Shown in pieces: positions 34,641 to 42,646 of a DNA stretch of 64,000 nt (the stretch's first letter is position 1; every line of letters begins with the position of its first letter). The notes beneath the pieces are model-generated. The model made no database searches. It was not told the DNA's origin and saw only the letters and a list, made by a program, of their open reading frames with translations. Source of the DNA: an uncultured Eubacteriales bacterium (GTDB taxonomy: Bacteria; Bacillota; Clostridia; Lachnospirales; Bianqueaceae); assembly GCA_902783575.1 (NCBI GenBank), contig CACZRP010000090.1:48552-112551 (forward strand). The letters run 5' to 3'. Both the position numbers and the translations under genes were made by a program.

Positions 34641-36419
34641 TCAGTTTCCTCCCTCGGCCGAACTTGGGAAGATGGCCTTGATATTATTTCTGGCCATGGA
34701 CATCGCTACGTGGATTCCCTGGGCCAGGGAGCTGGCCTGGGCATTGCTGGAGGTATTCAGAAGCTCCATGCGCTTTTCGATATCCGTAAGCTCAGATTCC
34801 ATCTGCTGACGGGTGATGCCTGCGTCCTTGAACTGGATGTAGGAATTGTTGATCTGGGCCACGATCTCGTTGTAGAGACGAAGCTCGGTGATCATGTTGT
34901 CCCTCTCGGCGATGTTGTCCGCCTTCAGGCTCATTAGGTCGTTCCAGTAGTCCGCGTAGGAGATTTCTTCATCACCGGCCTTGTTGACCTGTCCGAGTTT
35001 GGTTTTATAGTAGCTGGCGATCTTGCCCAAAATCCGGGCCCTCGCCTGCCAGGCATCCTTGTTGATGTTGTTGTCTCCCATATCCAGGGAGCTCATGTCC
35101 GCGTTTTCCACAATCTGGAACCAGCCCACGGAGGAGGATTTGTCTCCGTTGGTTCCGGCGGAATAGTAGTAGGCCAGACCCATCTGGTAGGCGAACTCCA
35201 CATAGCCGGCCTTGTTGGCCTGGAAGTAGGTTCGGTTGTCCTTGGACCTGCCGTTATCCCTGGAAAGAAGCACCTGGCTCATGGTGACATCATCGGCAGC
35301 GGAGAAATCGTTGTCCGCCAGCATGGTGTCCAGCAGCTGGATGTAGGCTTCCTCCCGGGTGGGGTTCAGGGCCACGGCCTTTTTCAGGTCCTCGATCCTG
35401 GTCTCACCGGTGCCGGTGGCCGCGGAGCTGATGTAGTAATCATATCCGCTCTTCTCGGTGCTGTTCTGGAGTCCCAGGCTCGCCAGGGAAACAATGCCCA
35501 GCAGCACGGCTGCCGCGGCAGTGCCCACAAAGGCGCCCATCTTCTGTTTCAGCTTCTTCCGGTAAGGAAGGCCCAGCTCCTCCAGATGCTCCAGGTCGTA
35601 TTTCAGCTCGGCGCAGTTCTGATAGCGGTCGGCGATTTCGTACTGGGTGCACTTATCGATGACCATCTCCAGACCTAGCAACCGGTTCCGGTACTCTTTG
35701 GGGGTCTCTTCCAGCAGGGTGGGACGGCACTGGGTGATCTTCGGGAAGTTGAAAGGCGTGGAAGCCGGATTTCTTCCGGTGATCAGGTGGTGCAGCGTGG
35801 CGCCCAGGGTGTAGATATCCGTCTGGGGACGGGACTGTCCATTGCCGCCGTACTGCTCGGGAGCCGCGTAGCCGGGGGTACCCAGACAGGTGGTATCTTC
35901 GGAGTTGCCGGTCTTGAAGACACGGGCCGTACCGAAGTCAATCACGCAGATCTCGCCGTCCGGCTTTAACATGACGTTGGCCGGCTTCATATCGCGGTAA
36001 ATAATGGGCTGAGGACGGGTGTGAAGATAATAGAAAACATCCGTCAGCTGTTTGCCCCAGGAGATGACGTCCTCCACAAAAATGGGAAGTCCGTCCTTCT
36101 CCATGCTTTCCTGCAGCACCTTGTTCAGGGATTTACCCTGAATGTAGTCCATGACGATCAGGAAGGTATCCTTGTCGTCAATAACGTCTACAATGCTGGG
36201 CAGGTATTTATGGTTGAGGCTTTTCAGGATGTTGGTCTCAGCAATCAGACCCTGCTTGACCGTGGTGAAATCCTGAACGCCGTCTTTTCTGATTTCCTTG
36301 ATGGCCCAGGTTTTGTTGGCTCTTTCGTTCAGCGCCAGATAAACGACGCTCATACCGCCCTGGCCGATCTTGTTCAGTACCTTATATTTTCCATCTACAA
36401 CGGAACCAACCTGCAGCAT
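34641..36419 (-). CDS. Transmembrane Ser/Thr protein kinase (PknB-like)
   Basis: 592 residues. The kinase domain is complete: IGQGGMSVVYLA glycine loop, Lys 41 in WAIKEI, YRDMKPANVML catalytic loop (Asp 143, Lys 145), DFG 161-163, TPGYAAPEQYGG, then the DIYTLGATLHHL helix. An activation-loop stretch, SEDTTCLGTPGY, holds Thr residues in the usual autophosphorylation place. The TM helix is at about 294-316 and the C-terminal part is helical and outside, with no PASTA repeats. It lies four nt after the PP2C gene, giving the kinase/phosphatase pair common in Firmicutes, though here it is not next to ribosome or cell-division genes. Confidence 0.95.
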   Translation of the reverse strand: MLQVGSVVDGKYKVLNKIGQGGMSVVYLALNERANKTWAIKEIRKDGVQDFTTVKQGLIAETNILKSLNHKYLPSIVDVIDDKDTFLIVMDYIQGKSLNKVLQESMEKDGLPIFVEDVISWGKQLTDVFYYLHTRPQPIIYRDMKPANVMLKPDGEICVIDFGTARVFKTGNSEDTTCLGTPGYAAPEQYGGNGQSRPQTDIYTLGATLHHLITGRNPASTPFNFPKITQCRPTLLEETPKEYRNRLLGLEMVIDKCTQYEIADRYQNCAELKYDLEHLEELGLPYRKKLKQKMGAFVGTAAAAVLLGIVSLASLGLQNSTEKSGYDYYISSAATGTGETRIEDLKKAVALNPTREEAYIQLLDTMLADNDFSAADDVTMSQVLLSRDNGRSKDNRTYFQANKAGYVEFAYQMGLAYYYSAGTNGDKSSSVGWFQIVENADMSSLDMGDNNINKDAWQARARILGKIASYYKTKLGQVNKAGDEEISYADYWNDLMSLKADNIAERDNMITELRLYNEIVAQINNSYIQFKDAGITRQQMESELTDIEKRMELLNTSSNAQASSLAQGIHVAMSMARNNIKAIFPSSAEGGN

Positions 36420-36422
36420 CCC

Positions 36423-37202
36423 TTAATCCCCCTGACATGTGCGCACCAGAGCGACAGTAATATTGTCAGTCTCGCGGCGCATCTTGTTGAGTTCAATCAG
36501 CCTGACGCTGTTCTCGTTCATGATCTGTTCGTTGGCCAGAATCATGGGGTTCAGCTGGTGATAGATTTCTTCGGCGGTAATCACATGGCGGAAACCGTCG
36601 CTGCATACCATGTACACCTGATCCGGAGCGATATAGCCGTGATAGAAATCCGGCGTTACCACCTCGGAGGCGCCGCAGCACTGCAGCAGCACGTTTCTCT
36701 GAGGATGGACCTTTGCTTCCTCCCAGGTCATGCGGCCGTTGTCCATTTCGTACTGGACAAAGGTCTGGTCCTTGGTCAGAAGGTTCACCTGCTGGTCAAT
36801 CATATAGGCGCGGGAATCTCCTACATTCATGATGTAGTACTCGTTGCCCACAAAGAGGACGGCGCAGATGGTGGTACCCATGCGGGTTCCTTTTCTGGAA
36901 GCGTACCGGGCCAGTATCCGGTTCTGTTCCAGGACGATGTTGTCCCACTGAAGCTTGAGTTCGTCGGCATCGAAGCCGGAGGCGGTGATGATTCCCGGAA
37001 GGCTCTTTTCGAACCAACGGTCGAATTCTCTCACCACGGTGGCGGAAGCCAGCTCTCCGCTGGAAAGACCGCCCATACCGTCGCAGATCAGGCAAAAGCA
37101 AACCTTGCCCAGCGGCGTTTCGGCAACCTTGATCAAGCCGGAATCCTGATTGGTATTCTTCTTGATCCCGATGTCGGACTGAACCGCGATCATATAGTTC
37201 AT
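36423..37202 (-). CDS. PP2C-family Ser/Thr protein phosphatase
   Basis: 259 residues, a bare catalytic domain. The metal-binding motifs of the PPM/PP2C family are present: SDIGIKKNTNQDS at the start (Asp), FCLICDGMGGLSSGE near 40, NVGDSRAYMI near 128, VYMVCSDGFRHVI near 196 (usually SDGL) and DNITVALVR at the end. It would remove phosphate from Ser/Thr targets of the neighbouring kinases. No TM helix, so cytoplasmic. AGGAG lies nine nt before the ATG. It is followed immediately by the kinase gene and preceded by a leader with two hairpins. Confidence 0.95.
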   Translation of the reverse strand: MNYMIAVQSDIGIKKNTNQDSGLIKVAETPLGKVCFCLICDGMGGLSSGELASATVVREFDRWFEKSLPGIITASGFDADELKLQWDNIVLEQNRILARYASRKGTRMGTTICAVLFVGNEYYIMNVGDSRAYMIDQQVNLLTKDQTFVQYEMDNGRMTWEEAKVHPQRNVLLQCCGASEVVTPDFYHGYIAPDQVYMVCSDGFRHVITAEEIYHQLNPMILANEQIMNENSVRLIELNKMRRETDNITVALVRTCQGD

Positions 37203-37239
37203 AAGCGTTAACTCCTACATGTAGTCTATAATGCGTCCC

Positions 37240-37312
37240 TTAGCAAAAGATACCCGGGAGGATATCCTTTGCTAAAGGGCGCAGCAGCCCTTGAGGGGAG
37301 CTGCTGCCCTTT
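37240..37312 (-). promoter_or_regulatory. Two hairpins between the protease-FHA gene and the PP2C gene
   Basis: TTAGCAAA pairs with TTTGCTAA at 37240-37275. AAAGGG plus CAGCAGC pair with GCTGCTG plus CCCTTT at 37274-37312. The two share two bases, so they may compete. On the minus strand neither is followed by a proper T run. They may attenuate or process the transcript, which would set different levels for FHA protein and phosphatase/kinase. Confidence 0.55.
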
Positions 37313-37324
37313 ATGCGTTTAATC

Positions 37325-39118
37325 TTACATCTGGAAGGTGAATTCCTCGTCGGCCAGCTTGATCACATCGTTGTTGTGAAGAGCGGTCTCGGAGCCGGCA
37401 GCTACCTGCTTACCGTTGACATAGGTTCCGTTGGTAGCGTTGTTGTCTACCAGGAAGAATGCGCCATTCTTGTAAACGATGTCAGCATGAGAACGGCTGA
37501 TGCTGGTGTTGTCGGAGATGCAGTAGTCCACGCGGCGTCTTTCCTTACCAATCTTGAAGATCTGCTTGGAAATGTTCACGCGGTCGGAATTCTTCTTGCG
37601 CACCAGATAAGCAGCGGGGATGGAAGCGCCGCCGAGAACAGTGGTCTCACCTGCGCCGTCATTCAGCACGGAGGTTTCGCCTGCGCCGTCAGCCAGAACA
37701 GAGGTCTCGCCTGCGCCGTCAGCCGGGTTCGCGAAGAAGTTGGGCTGAGCAGGTCTCGCGGGCTGAACAGGTCTCTGAGGCTGCTGAGGCTGATAGCCGC
37801 CCATAGGAGGAGCCTGAGGACGAGGCTGCTGAGGCATCTGGGGCTGTCCCCATCCGCCCTGGTTCTGACCCATGGGAGGAACCTGGCCACGGACAGGAAT
37901 CTGAGGCTCTGCAGCTTTCTTCTTCTTTGCGGAGAGGAGAATCAGCAGGACCACAAGGCCGATCAGCAGGACGGCACCAACAGCGATCAGAACAATGGCC
38001 AGAGTGGAAAGGCCCTTCGGAGCTTCCACAAGGGCATTCTGAGCGGTCTGCAGGTCACGCAGCGCTGCGTCCACTTCTTCCTGGGAAGCAGCGTTTCTGA
38101 AAGCGGTTTCAGCGCCATTCAGGGCAGTACGGAAAGCGGTAACGCTCTCTTCGGTCATGCCGTCCAGGCTGACCAGGCGGGCAGCGTCAATGGCAGCCTT
38201 CAGAGCATCAGTATTGACAGCCGGGAGTACAGGAGTATCAGGCTGAGTGGACGAATCCTCAATTACGGAATCATCTGTAGTAGCACTATCTTCAATAACA
38301 GGAGGAGTAGGAGCAGCATCTTCCTTCTCATACTCAATACCCAGAGCATTCAGAACGTCGGTAACCTCGTTGATCTGAATGGAATAGAAGTAGTCGTTAT
38401 TGCCGTCGCCATCGGAGCTGATGAAGCTGTTGATACCGATGACTGCGCCGTTGGCATTCAGCAGAGGACCGCCGGAATTGCCTTCGGAAACGCGGGCAGA
38501 ATGGGTGATGCAGGGAATGGGGGCATCTACCAGATAAACATCATTGGTTTTGGAAACGATACCGGAAGTAACGGTAACGTCATCGGCGGTGTAGATGGTA
38601 TCCAGCTGAATCGTGGAAACAATTCCGGGGAAACCAAGGGCGAAAATGTCCTGAGTGGTGGAAACATTGTCGCTGTCGCCGATTTTCAGGGGAGCACGGT
38701 CGTACAGAGGCTGCTCCAGCTTCAGAATCGTGAAATCGGCGCTGCGGCTCTCGTTCACGATAGAAGCGTTGATAAATACGTCACGCTTGACCACGACACG
38801 GATCTTGAATTCGATCCGGGCGTTGGCCGCAATGCTGGTGCCCAGCTTGGCACGGACCTGGTCCTCGGTGACCGCATGGGCGACATGATAGTTCGTAAGA
38901 ACTGTCTGAGCGCCTTCGGGACGGCCGATCAGAAATCCGGTTCCGACCTGGGCGTAACCAATCTCGGTACCGTCTACAAAGATCACCTGCGCGACCTGAA
39001 GAATACCTTTTCTGGCTTCAAGGATCGCTTCGTTCTCCGCATGGGCGGGGACTGCCATGATTCCGAGAATCATGCACAGTGATACTACGAACGTGATGAT
39101 TTTCTTTTTCATCTTCAT
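37325..39118 (-). CDS. Membrane-spanning trypsin-like protease with cytoplasmic FHA domain
   Basis: 597 residues from ATG 39116-39118 (AGGAGA seven nt upstream). A signal peptide (IITFVVSLCMILGIMAVPAHA) leads into a trypsin/HtrA-like domain with His 78 (TNYHVAHA), Asp 128 (SADFTILKL) and Ser 215 (SEGNSGGPLL). A helical stretch (EEVDAALRDLQTAQNAL) and a TM helix (about 370-396) follow. Then comes a Pro/Gln-rich linker, three DGAGET(S/T)VL repeats (about 466-495) and an FHA domain (about 504-597; RRRVDY, SRSHADI, TNGTYVNG). The protease is outside and the FHA, a phosphothreonine reader, inside. This joins outside proteolysis to inside Ser/Thr phosphorylation. First gene of the cluster after the HTH regulator. 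Confidence 0.93.
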   Translation of the reverse strand: MKMKKKIITFVVSLCMILGIMAVPAHAENEAILEARKGILQVAQVIFVDGTEIGYAQVGTGFLIGRPEGAQTVLTNYHVAHAVTEDQVRAKLGTSIAANARIEFKIRVVVKRDVFINASIVNESRSADFTILKLEQPLYDRAPLKIGDSDNVSTTQDIFALGFPGIVSTIQLDTIYTADDVTVTSGIVSKTNDVYLVDAPIPCITHSARVSEGNSGGPLLNANGAVIGINSFISSDGDGNNDYFYSIQINEVTDVLNALGIEYEKEDAAPTPPVIEDSATTDDSVIEDSSTQPDTPVLPAVNTDALKAAIDAARLVSLDGMTEESVTAFRTALNGAETAFRNAASQEEVDAALRDLQTAQNALVEAPKGLSTLAIVLIAVGAVLLIGLVVLLILLSAKKKKAAEPQIPVRGQVPPMGQNQGGWGQPQMPQQPRPQAPPMGGYQPQQPQRPVQPARPAQPNFFANPADGAGETSVLADGAGETSVLNDGAGETTVLGGASIPAAYLVRKKNSDRVNISKQIFKIGKERRRVDYCISDNTSISRSHADIVYKNGAFFLVDNNATNGTYVNGKQVAAGSETALHNNDVIKLADEEFTFQM

Positions 39119-39171
39119 AGTCTTCTCTCCTATGTTTTTTGTCTGGGCAGAAATACCCACAAATATAAATC

Positions 39172-39200
39172 AGTATAAGTATTTCTAACCCGGGTTACAA
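39172..39200 (-). promoter_or_regulatory. Promoter of the protease-FHA/kinase cluster
   Basis: TTGTAA (39195-39200) and TATACT (39172-39177), 17-nt spacer, minus strand, 54 nt before the start at 39118. The -35 is part of the first of a set of GTTACA repeats. Confidence 0.65.
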
Positions 39201-39243
39201 TATGTTACAGTAAATGTTACAATATAACATCTACTAATGTAAC
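39194..39243. promoter_or_regulatory. GTTACA repeat cluster, candidate operators
   Basis: GTTACA occurs at 39194-39199, 39204-39209 and 39216-39221, and its inverse TGTAAC at 39238-39243. ATGTTA-CAATA-TAACAT forms a near-perfect dyad at about 39214-39230. The same TGTTACA word overlaps the -10 box of the adjacent HTH gene (about 40759-40765). Confidence 0.6.
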
Positions 39244-39295
39244 ACCGATTTTACACTGTACATTCAGCTCTGTCCACTCAGTTTCCGAAACAGTC

Positions 39296-40699
39296 TTACA
39301 CTTTTTTCAGAATCTTCAGAGTTTCATGAACAGAAAGAACGTACTGACTGCTTTCCAGGGTCTCCAGGAAGGAATAGATCATCTCCTGGAGGGTGTGCTC
39401 TTCGATGCCCATCCTCAGCTCCGGCTGGTCAGGCATGTAAAGCACGTTGATCTGTTTTCGGTCATAGGCGGCAACAATCAGCTCCTTCGGATATTCCAGC
39501 AGAGCCTCATCCAGAAGATAAGGCCTGACGGCGCCATCCTCGGCCATATGGATCAGCCTTTCCAGAAGCCTTCTCCGATCCGCTTTTTCAAACCGGATCT
39601 CCTGTTCCAGGATATCCACGGCCCCCGTTTCCATGAACCGTTTCAGGCCTTCCCGGGTGAAATAAAGAACAGCGGGATCTCCTCTGCTGAAGAGAAGGCT
39701 TTCTTTATTCAGGATCCGAAGGGCATCATCCCTCATCTCCGGGTCAGAAGACAGATACTTCTGAACCATCGAAGGGCTGGCCGCCAGCGTCAGATAGGGT
39801 TGGCTTCCCATGAAGTACATCTTCCCGGTATCCGGAATCACCGGAAGCCGAAACTTCAGCAGCCGGCGGTATTCCTGCACGGAAACGCCGATTTTGATAC
39901 AGCTCTGCTTCTGGCCCTCAAAAACCTTCAGCAGCAGGCTGATCTGTTCCTGCTGGTGGAATACCATGGCGTATTCCAGATCCAACGACAGCAGCAGGGC
40001 ATAGTCGCTGGCCAGAATCAGGAAGGGGAAAAGGGTTCCCGAGTTGAAATGGGCCTGGATCCGGTCGTAGTAATAGCAGGCCCGATATCCGCCCGTCCGG
40101 GAGGCGGTCATCAGCCGGACGATCCACTGGAAAGCCTTCAGATTGTACAGCTTTCCGGAAAGCTCGCTGATGTCCTGTTCCAGACTGATAATCTGCTCGA
40201 TCTGCAGTCCGGGAGAGGCCACCAGCACCGACTGAATCAGGCTGAGAACCGACTCCTCCACCGGCTGCAGAATCAGTCGGAGGAAGCCCTGCTCCCTGGA
40301 AGCTTCTTTTTCCAGTACGGCTTTGATCATGGATTCCACGTTGACCCGGCCGGTGACCGTACCCACATCCGGGATCTCGTGGCTGGCCATGGAGCGGATG
40401 CTCAGTGACGGAACACTGCCGAAGCTCCGGATCAGGGAAAGCATCTGTTTCCGGAGTTCATAGGTATCGTCACCAAATTTAGCCCGCATGTAATCTGCCC
40501 ACAGCTCTTCCCTTTCGTAAGGGGTCAGATTCAGGGCAGCGATCAGCTTGCTCATTTTCTCCGTGTTGGGAGAAATCCTCAGGCCGCTCTTCATCAGAGC
40601 AATATAACTTCTGTTGAATCCGCTGACCCTCGCGAGCTGCTGTTCTGTCAGCCGGGCTCTGTCGATATAAAAGCCCAGCTTGTCAGAGAACTGACTCAT
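39296..40699 (-). CDS. XRE-type HTH regulator with large C-terminal domain
   Basis: 467 residues from ATG 40697-40699, chosen for AAAGGAGG just upstream; the longer frame extends past the promoter. Residues 1-65 form a lambda-repressor-like HTH (FYIDRARLTEQQLARVSGFNRSYIALMKSG, then PNTEKMSKLIAALNLTPYEREELW). The remaining 400 residues have no known motif. They resemble the large ligand- or stress-sensing parts of other clostridial regulators with helical and alpha/beta segments. It is transcribed in the same direction as the protease-kinase cluster and 178 nt upstream of it, so it is the likely local regulator. Its own promoter shares the TGTTACA word with the cluster promoter. Confidence 0.75.
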   Translation of the reverse strand: MSQFSDKLGFYIDRARLTEQQLARVSGFNRSYIALMKSGLRISPNTEKMSKLIAALNLTPYEREELWADYMRAKFGDDTYELRKQMLSLIRSFGSVPSLSIRSMASHEIPDVGTVTGRVNVESMIKAVLEKEASREQGFLRLILQPVEESVLSLIQSVLVASPGLQIEQIISLEQDISELSGKLYNLKAFQWIVRLMTASRTGGYRACYYYDRIQAHFNSGTLFPFLILASDYALLLSLDLEYAMVFHQQEQISLLLKVFEGQKQSCIKIGVSVQEYRRLLKFRLPVIPDTGKMYFMGSQPYLTLAASPSMVQKYLSSDPEMRDDALRILNKESLLFSRGDPAVLYFTREGLKRFMETGAVDILEQEIRFEKADRRRLLERLIHMAEDGAVRPYLLDEALLEYPKELIVAAYDRKQINVLYMPDQPELRMGIEEHTLQEMIYSFLETLESSQYVLSVHETLKILKKV

Positions 40700-40756
40700 C
40701 CGACCTCCTTTCCCGGTACAGGCAAGTACACGCTGTAAGCCGATATAATTAGAATC

Positions 40757-40785
40757 ATTGTAACATCTTGTATGTATCCCTTCAA
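40757..40785 (-). promoter_or_regulatory. Promoter of the HTH regulator gene
   Basis: TTGAAG (40780-40785) and TACAAT (40757-40762), 17-nt spacer. The word TGTTACA overlaps the -10, which suggests autoregulation. Confidence 0.65.
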
Positions 40786-40865
40786 GCAAATATGTCAGGT
40801 TAAGTGAAAAACTACCCCTTTGGGTAGGGTAGCCTCCAAGCCCTCTTCCCTCTCCATAGACGCAC

Positions 40866-40894
40866 TTGTCAAAACCCTTTCCTGATGGTAAAAT
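40866..40894 (+). promoter_or_regulatory. Promoter of the MutS-family gene pair
   Basis: TTGTCA (40866-40871) and TAAAAT (40889-40894), 17-nt spacer, with AAGGAG about 35 nt further on. Divergent from the HTH gene promoter. Confidence 0.7.
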
Positions 40895-40942
40895 GGATAG
40901 GATCACTTCTTATATAAATATCCTACAAGGAGCAGCTTTATT

Positions 40943-42646
40943 TTGCAGCCACAGGAATTACTGATTCCAAATCCTCAGGCCGTCACGGATTCCTTTGAAG
41001 AACTGACGCAGACCCTGACGGATCTGGACATGCATGATATTTTAACTCTCATTGATCCCCGTCTGGAGGGCCGGGCCGCCCGGTTTGCCGGGAAGTATTT
41101 TTCCTCCGATCCCTCGGAGATTTCTTCCCGTCTGGCCTTTCTGAAGGATCTGTCATCCTCCGTTACCGCCGCCAGGCTTCAGGAGGGCATCGACGCCATC
41201 GATGCGCTGGACACAGAAAATCAGAAGGCCTCCTCCGCCTCGGGACGCTTTACCCAGGTGCTGTACCGCTGGAGGCGTTATGCCGCCTACGTCCGGCTGA
41301 TTCAGCTTTTTAACGATATGCTGAGCCCCGCGGGAGAAAGCCCCCGCTACCGGGCTCTGTCCGGCTATTTCCGGAGCCTGAAGGAGGATCCTCTCTTCGG
41401 GCGGCTGGAGGATACCCTGTCCAAGCTGGATCAGGTGCTGCCTCTGCCCCGCTATATCTGGCTGGGCTTTAACATGCGGGAGGACGGTTATCCCCAGGAA
41501 ATGGGCATCATTTCCGCCGAGGGCCACATCGACCTTCGGGATGAGGCCTCTGTGAAGGACCAGCCTCTGAACGCCATCCTGAGCTTTGATGATCCCAATC
41601 AGCCCTCGGAGGGCCTGGGTCCGGAATTTGTCTATCACCGGGGAATCTATGGTTCCCACTTTGATGAGTATATCGAAAAGGCCGTGGAAAAGCAGTGGAA
41701 GTCCGAGATTTCCAAAGCCGACAAGCTTCTGGAAAAGCTGGAACCCCGGGGCGGGGAATCCCTGCCGGAGCTGCAAAATCTTCTGTCCCTGAAGGAGGCG
41801 CTGTCCTTCTATCAGGTGGCTCTCCTTTCCCGGGAGGCCTTTACCCAGAGGGGCTACGCCCTCTGCTCTCCCGAGCCTCTTCCCGATACGCCCTTGGAAA
41901 TCGAAGGGGCCCTTTACCCTGATTTTATTCTGCGCCACGAGGGCATCCAGGGCAACGATCTCAGGCTTCAGCGGGGCAACGCGGTGATCATCACCGGCGC
42001 CAACCATTCCGGCAAAACCTCGTACCTGAAGACCATCGGCCAGTGCACGGTGCTGGCTCAGCTGGGCTTCTTTGTCCCCGCCAAAAAGATGGTATTCACT
42101 CCCGTCCGCCACATTTTCACGCTGTTTTCCGCCGGTGAGGACAGCTCCATGAACGCCTCCCGCATGGGTCTGGAGGTGAAGAAGCTCACCGCCATCCTAA
42201 AACGGGCCGACAGCCGGGATCTCATTCTGCTGAACGAGCCCATGACCAGCACCAACCCTGTAGAGGCGGTCTCCATCTGCGCGGATATGACCCGTCATTT
42301 TCTGGAGGAAAACATCACCCATCTGCTGGTGACTCATCTGTATGATATTTATTTCCTGCTGAAGGCGGAGCTGCCGGCAGACCTTCTGGCCCGGCTGGAC
42401 TCCCTGGTCACCAAGTCCGAGTACGACGAGGCCACAGGCCAGATGCACCACGCCTACAAGCTGTACCACCACGAGCCCCTGGGCAACAGCTATGCCCGGG
42501 AAACAGCCACGGCCTACGGCATCACTCTGGAGGACATGATCTCCTCCGCGGATCTGCTGTCCCAGGCCAGGGACTACGTGGACAGCCACAGTATTGATTC
42601 TATCTATGAAGGAGGGAAAAACGATGGGATTTCTGACCACCACTGA
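40943..42646 (+). CDS. MutS-family ATPase, first of pair
   Basis: 567 residues from a TTG codon at 40943 with AAGGAG ten nt upstream; no ATG fits better. The N-terminal 340 residues are helical and resemble a MutS lever/core without the mismatch-reading domain I. The ATPase domain has Walker A TGANHSGKTS (about 351-359), FFVPAKKMVFTPVRHIFTLFSAGEDS (MutS-like), and a Walker B reading LILLNEPMTSTNP, where standard MutS has DEIGRGTS. Family members of this short type are not mismatch repair proteins proper; some act in recombination, others are unknown. The end overlaps the next MutS-like gene by 23 nt, so the two are coupled and may form a heterodimer. Confidence 0.85.
   Translation: MQPQELLIPNPQAVTDSFEELTQTLTDLDMHDILTLIDPRLEGRAARFAGKYFSSDPSEISSRLAFLKDLSSSVTAARLQEGIDAIDALDTENQKASSASGRFTQVLYRWRRYAAYVRLIQLFNDMLSPAGESPRYRALSGYFRSLKEDPLFGRLEDTLSKLDQVLPLPRYIWLGFNMREDGYPQEMGIISAEGHIDLRDEASVKDQPLNAILSFDDPNQPSEGLGPEFVYHRGIYGSHFDEYIEKAVEKQWKSEISKADKLLEKLEPRGGESLPELQNLLSLKEALSFYQVALLSREAFTQRGYALCSPEPLPDTPLEIEGALYPDFILRHEGIQGNDLRLQRGNAVIITGANHSGKTSYLKTIGQCTVLAQLGFFVPAKKMVFTPVRHIFTLFSAGEDSSMNASRMGLEVKKLTAILKRADSRDLILLNEPMTSTNPVEAVSICADMTRHFLEENITHLLVTHLYDIYFLLKAELPADLLARLDSLVTKSEYDEATGQMHHAYKLYHHEPLGNSYARETATAYGITLEDMISSADLLSQARDYVDSHSIDSIYEGGKNDGISDHH

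Noticed and set aside
34641..39118. Type VII secretion locus
   Set aside because: Kinase, phosphatase and FHA genes are reminiscent, but there is no WXG100 protein and no FtsK/EssC ATPase anywhere in the window.
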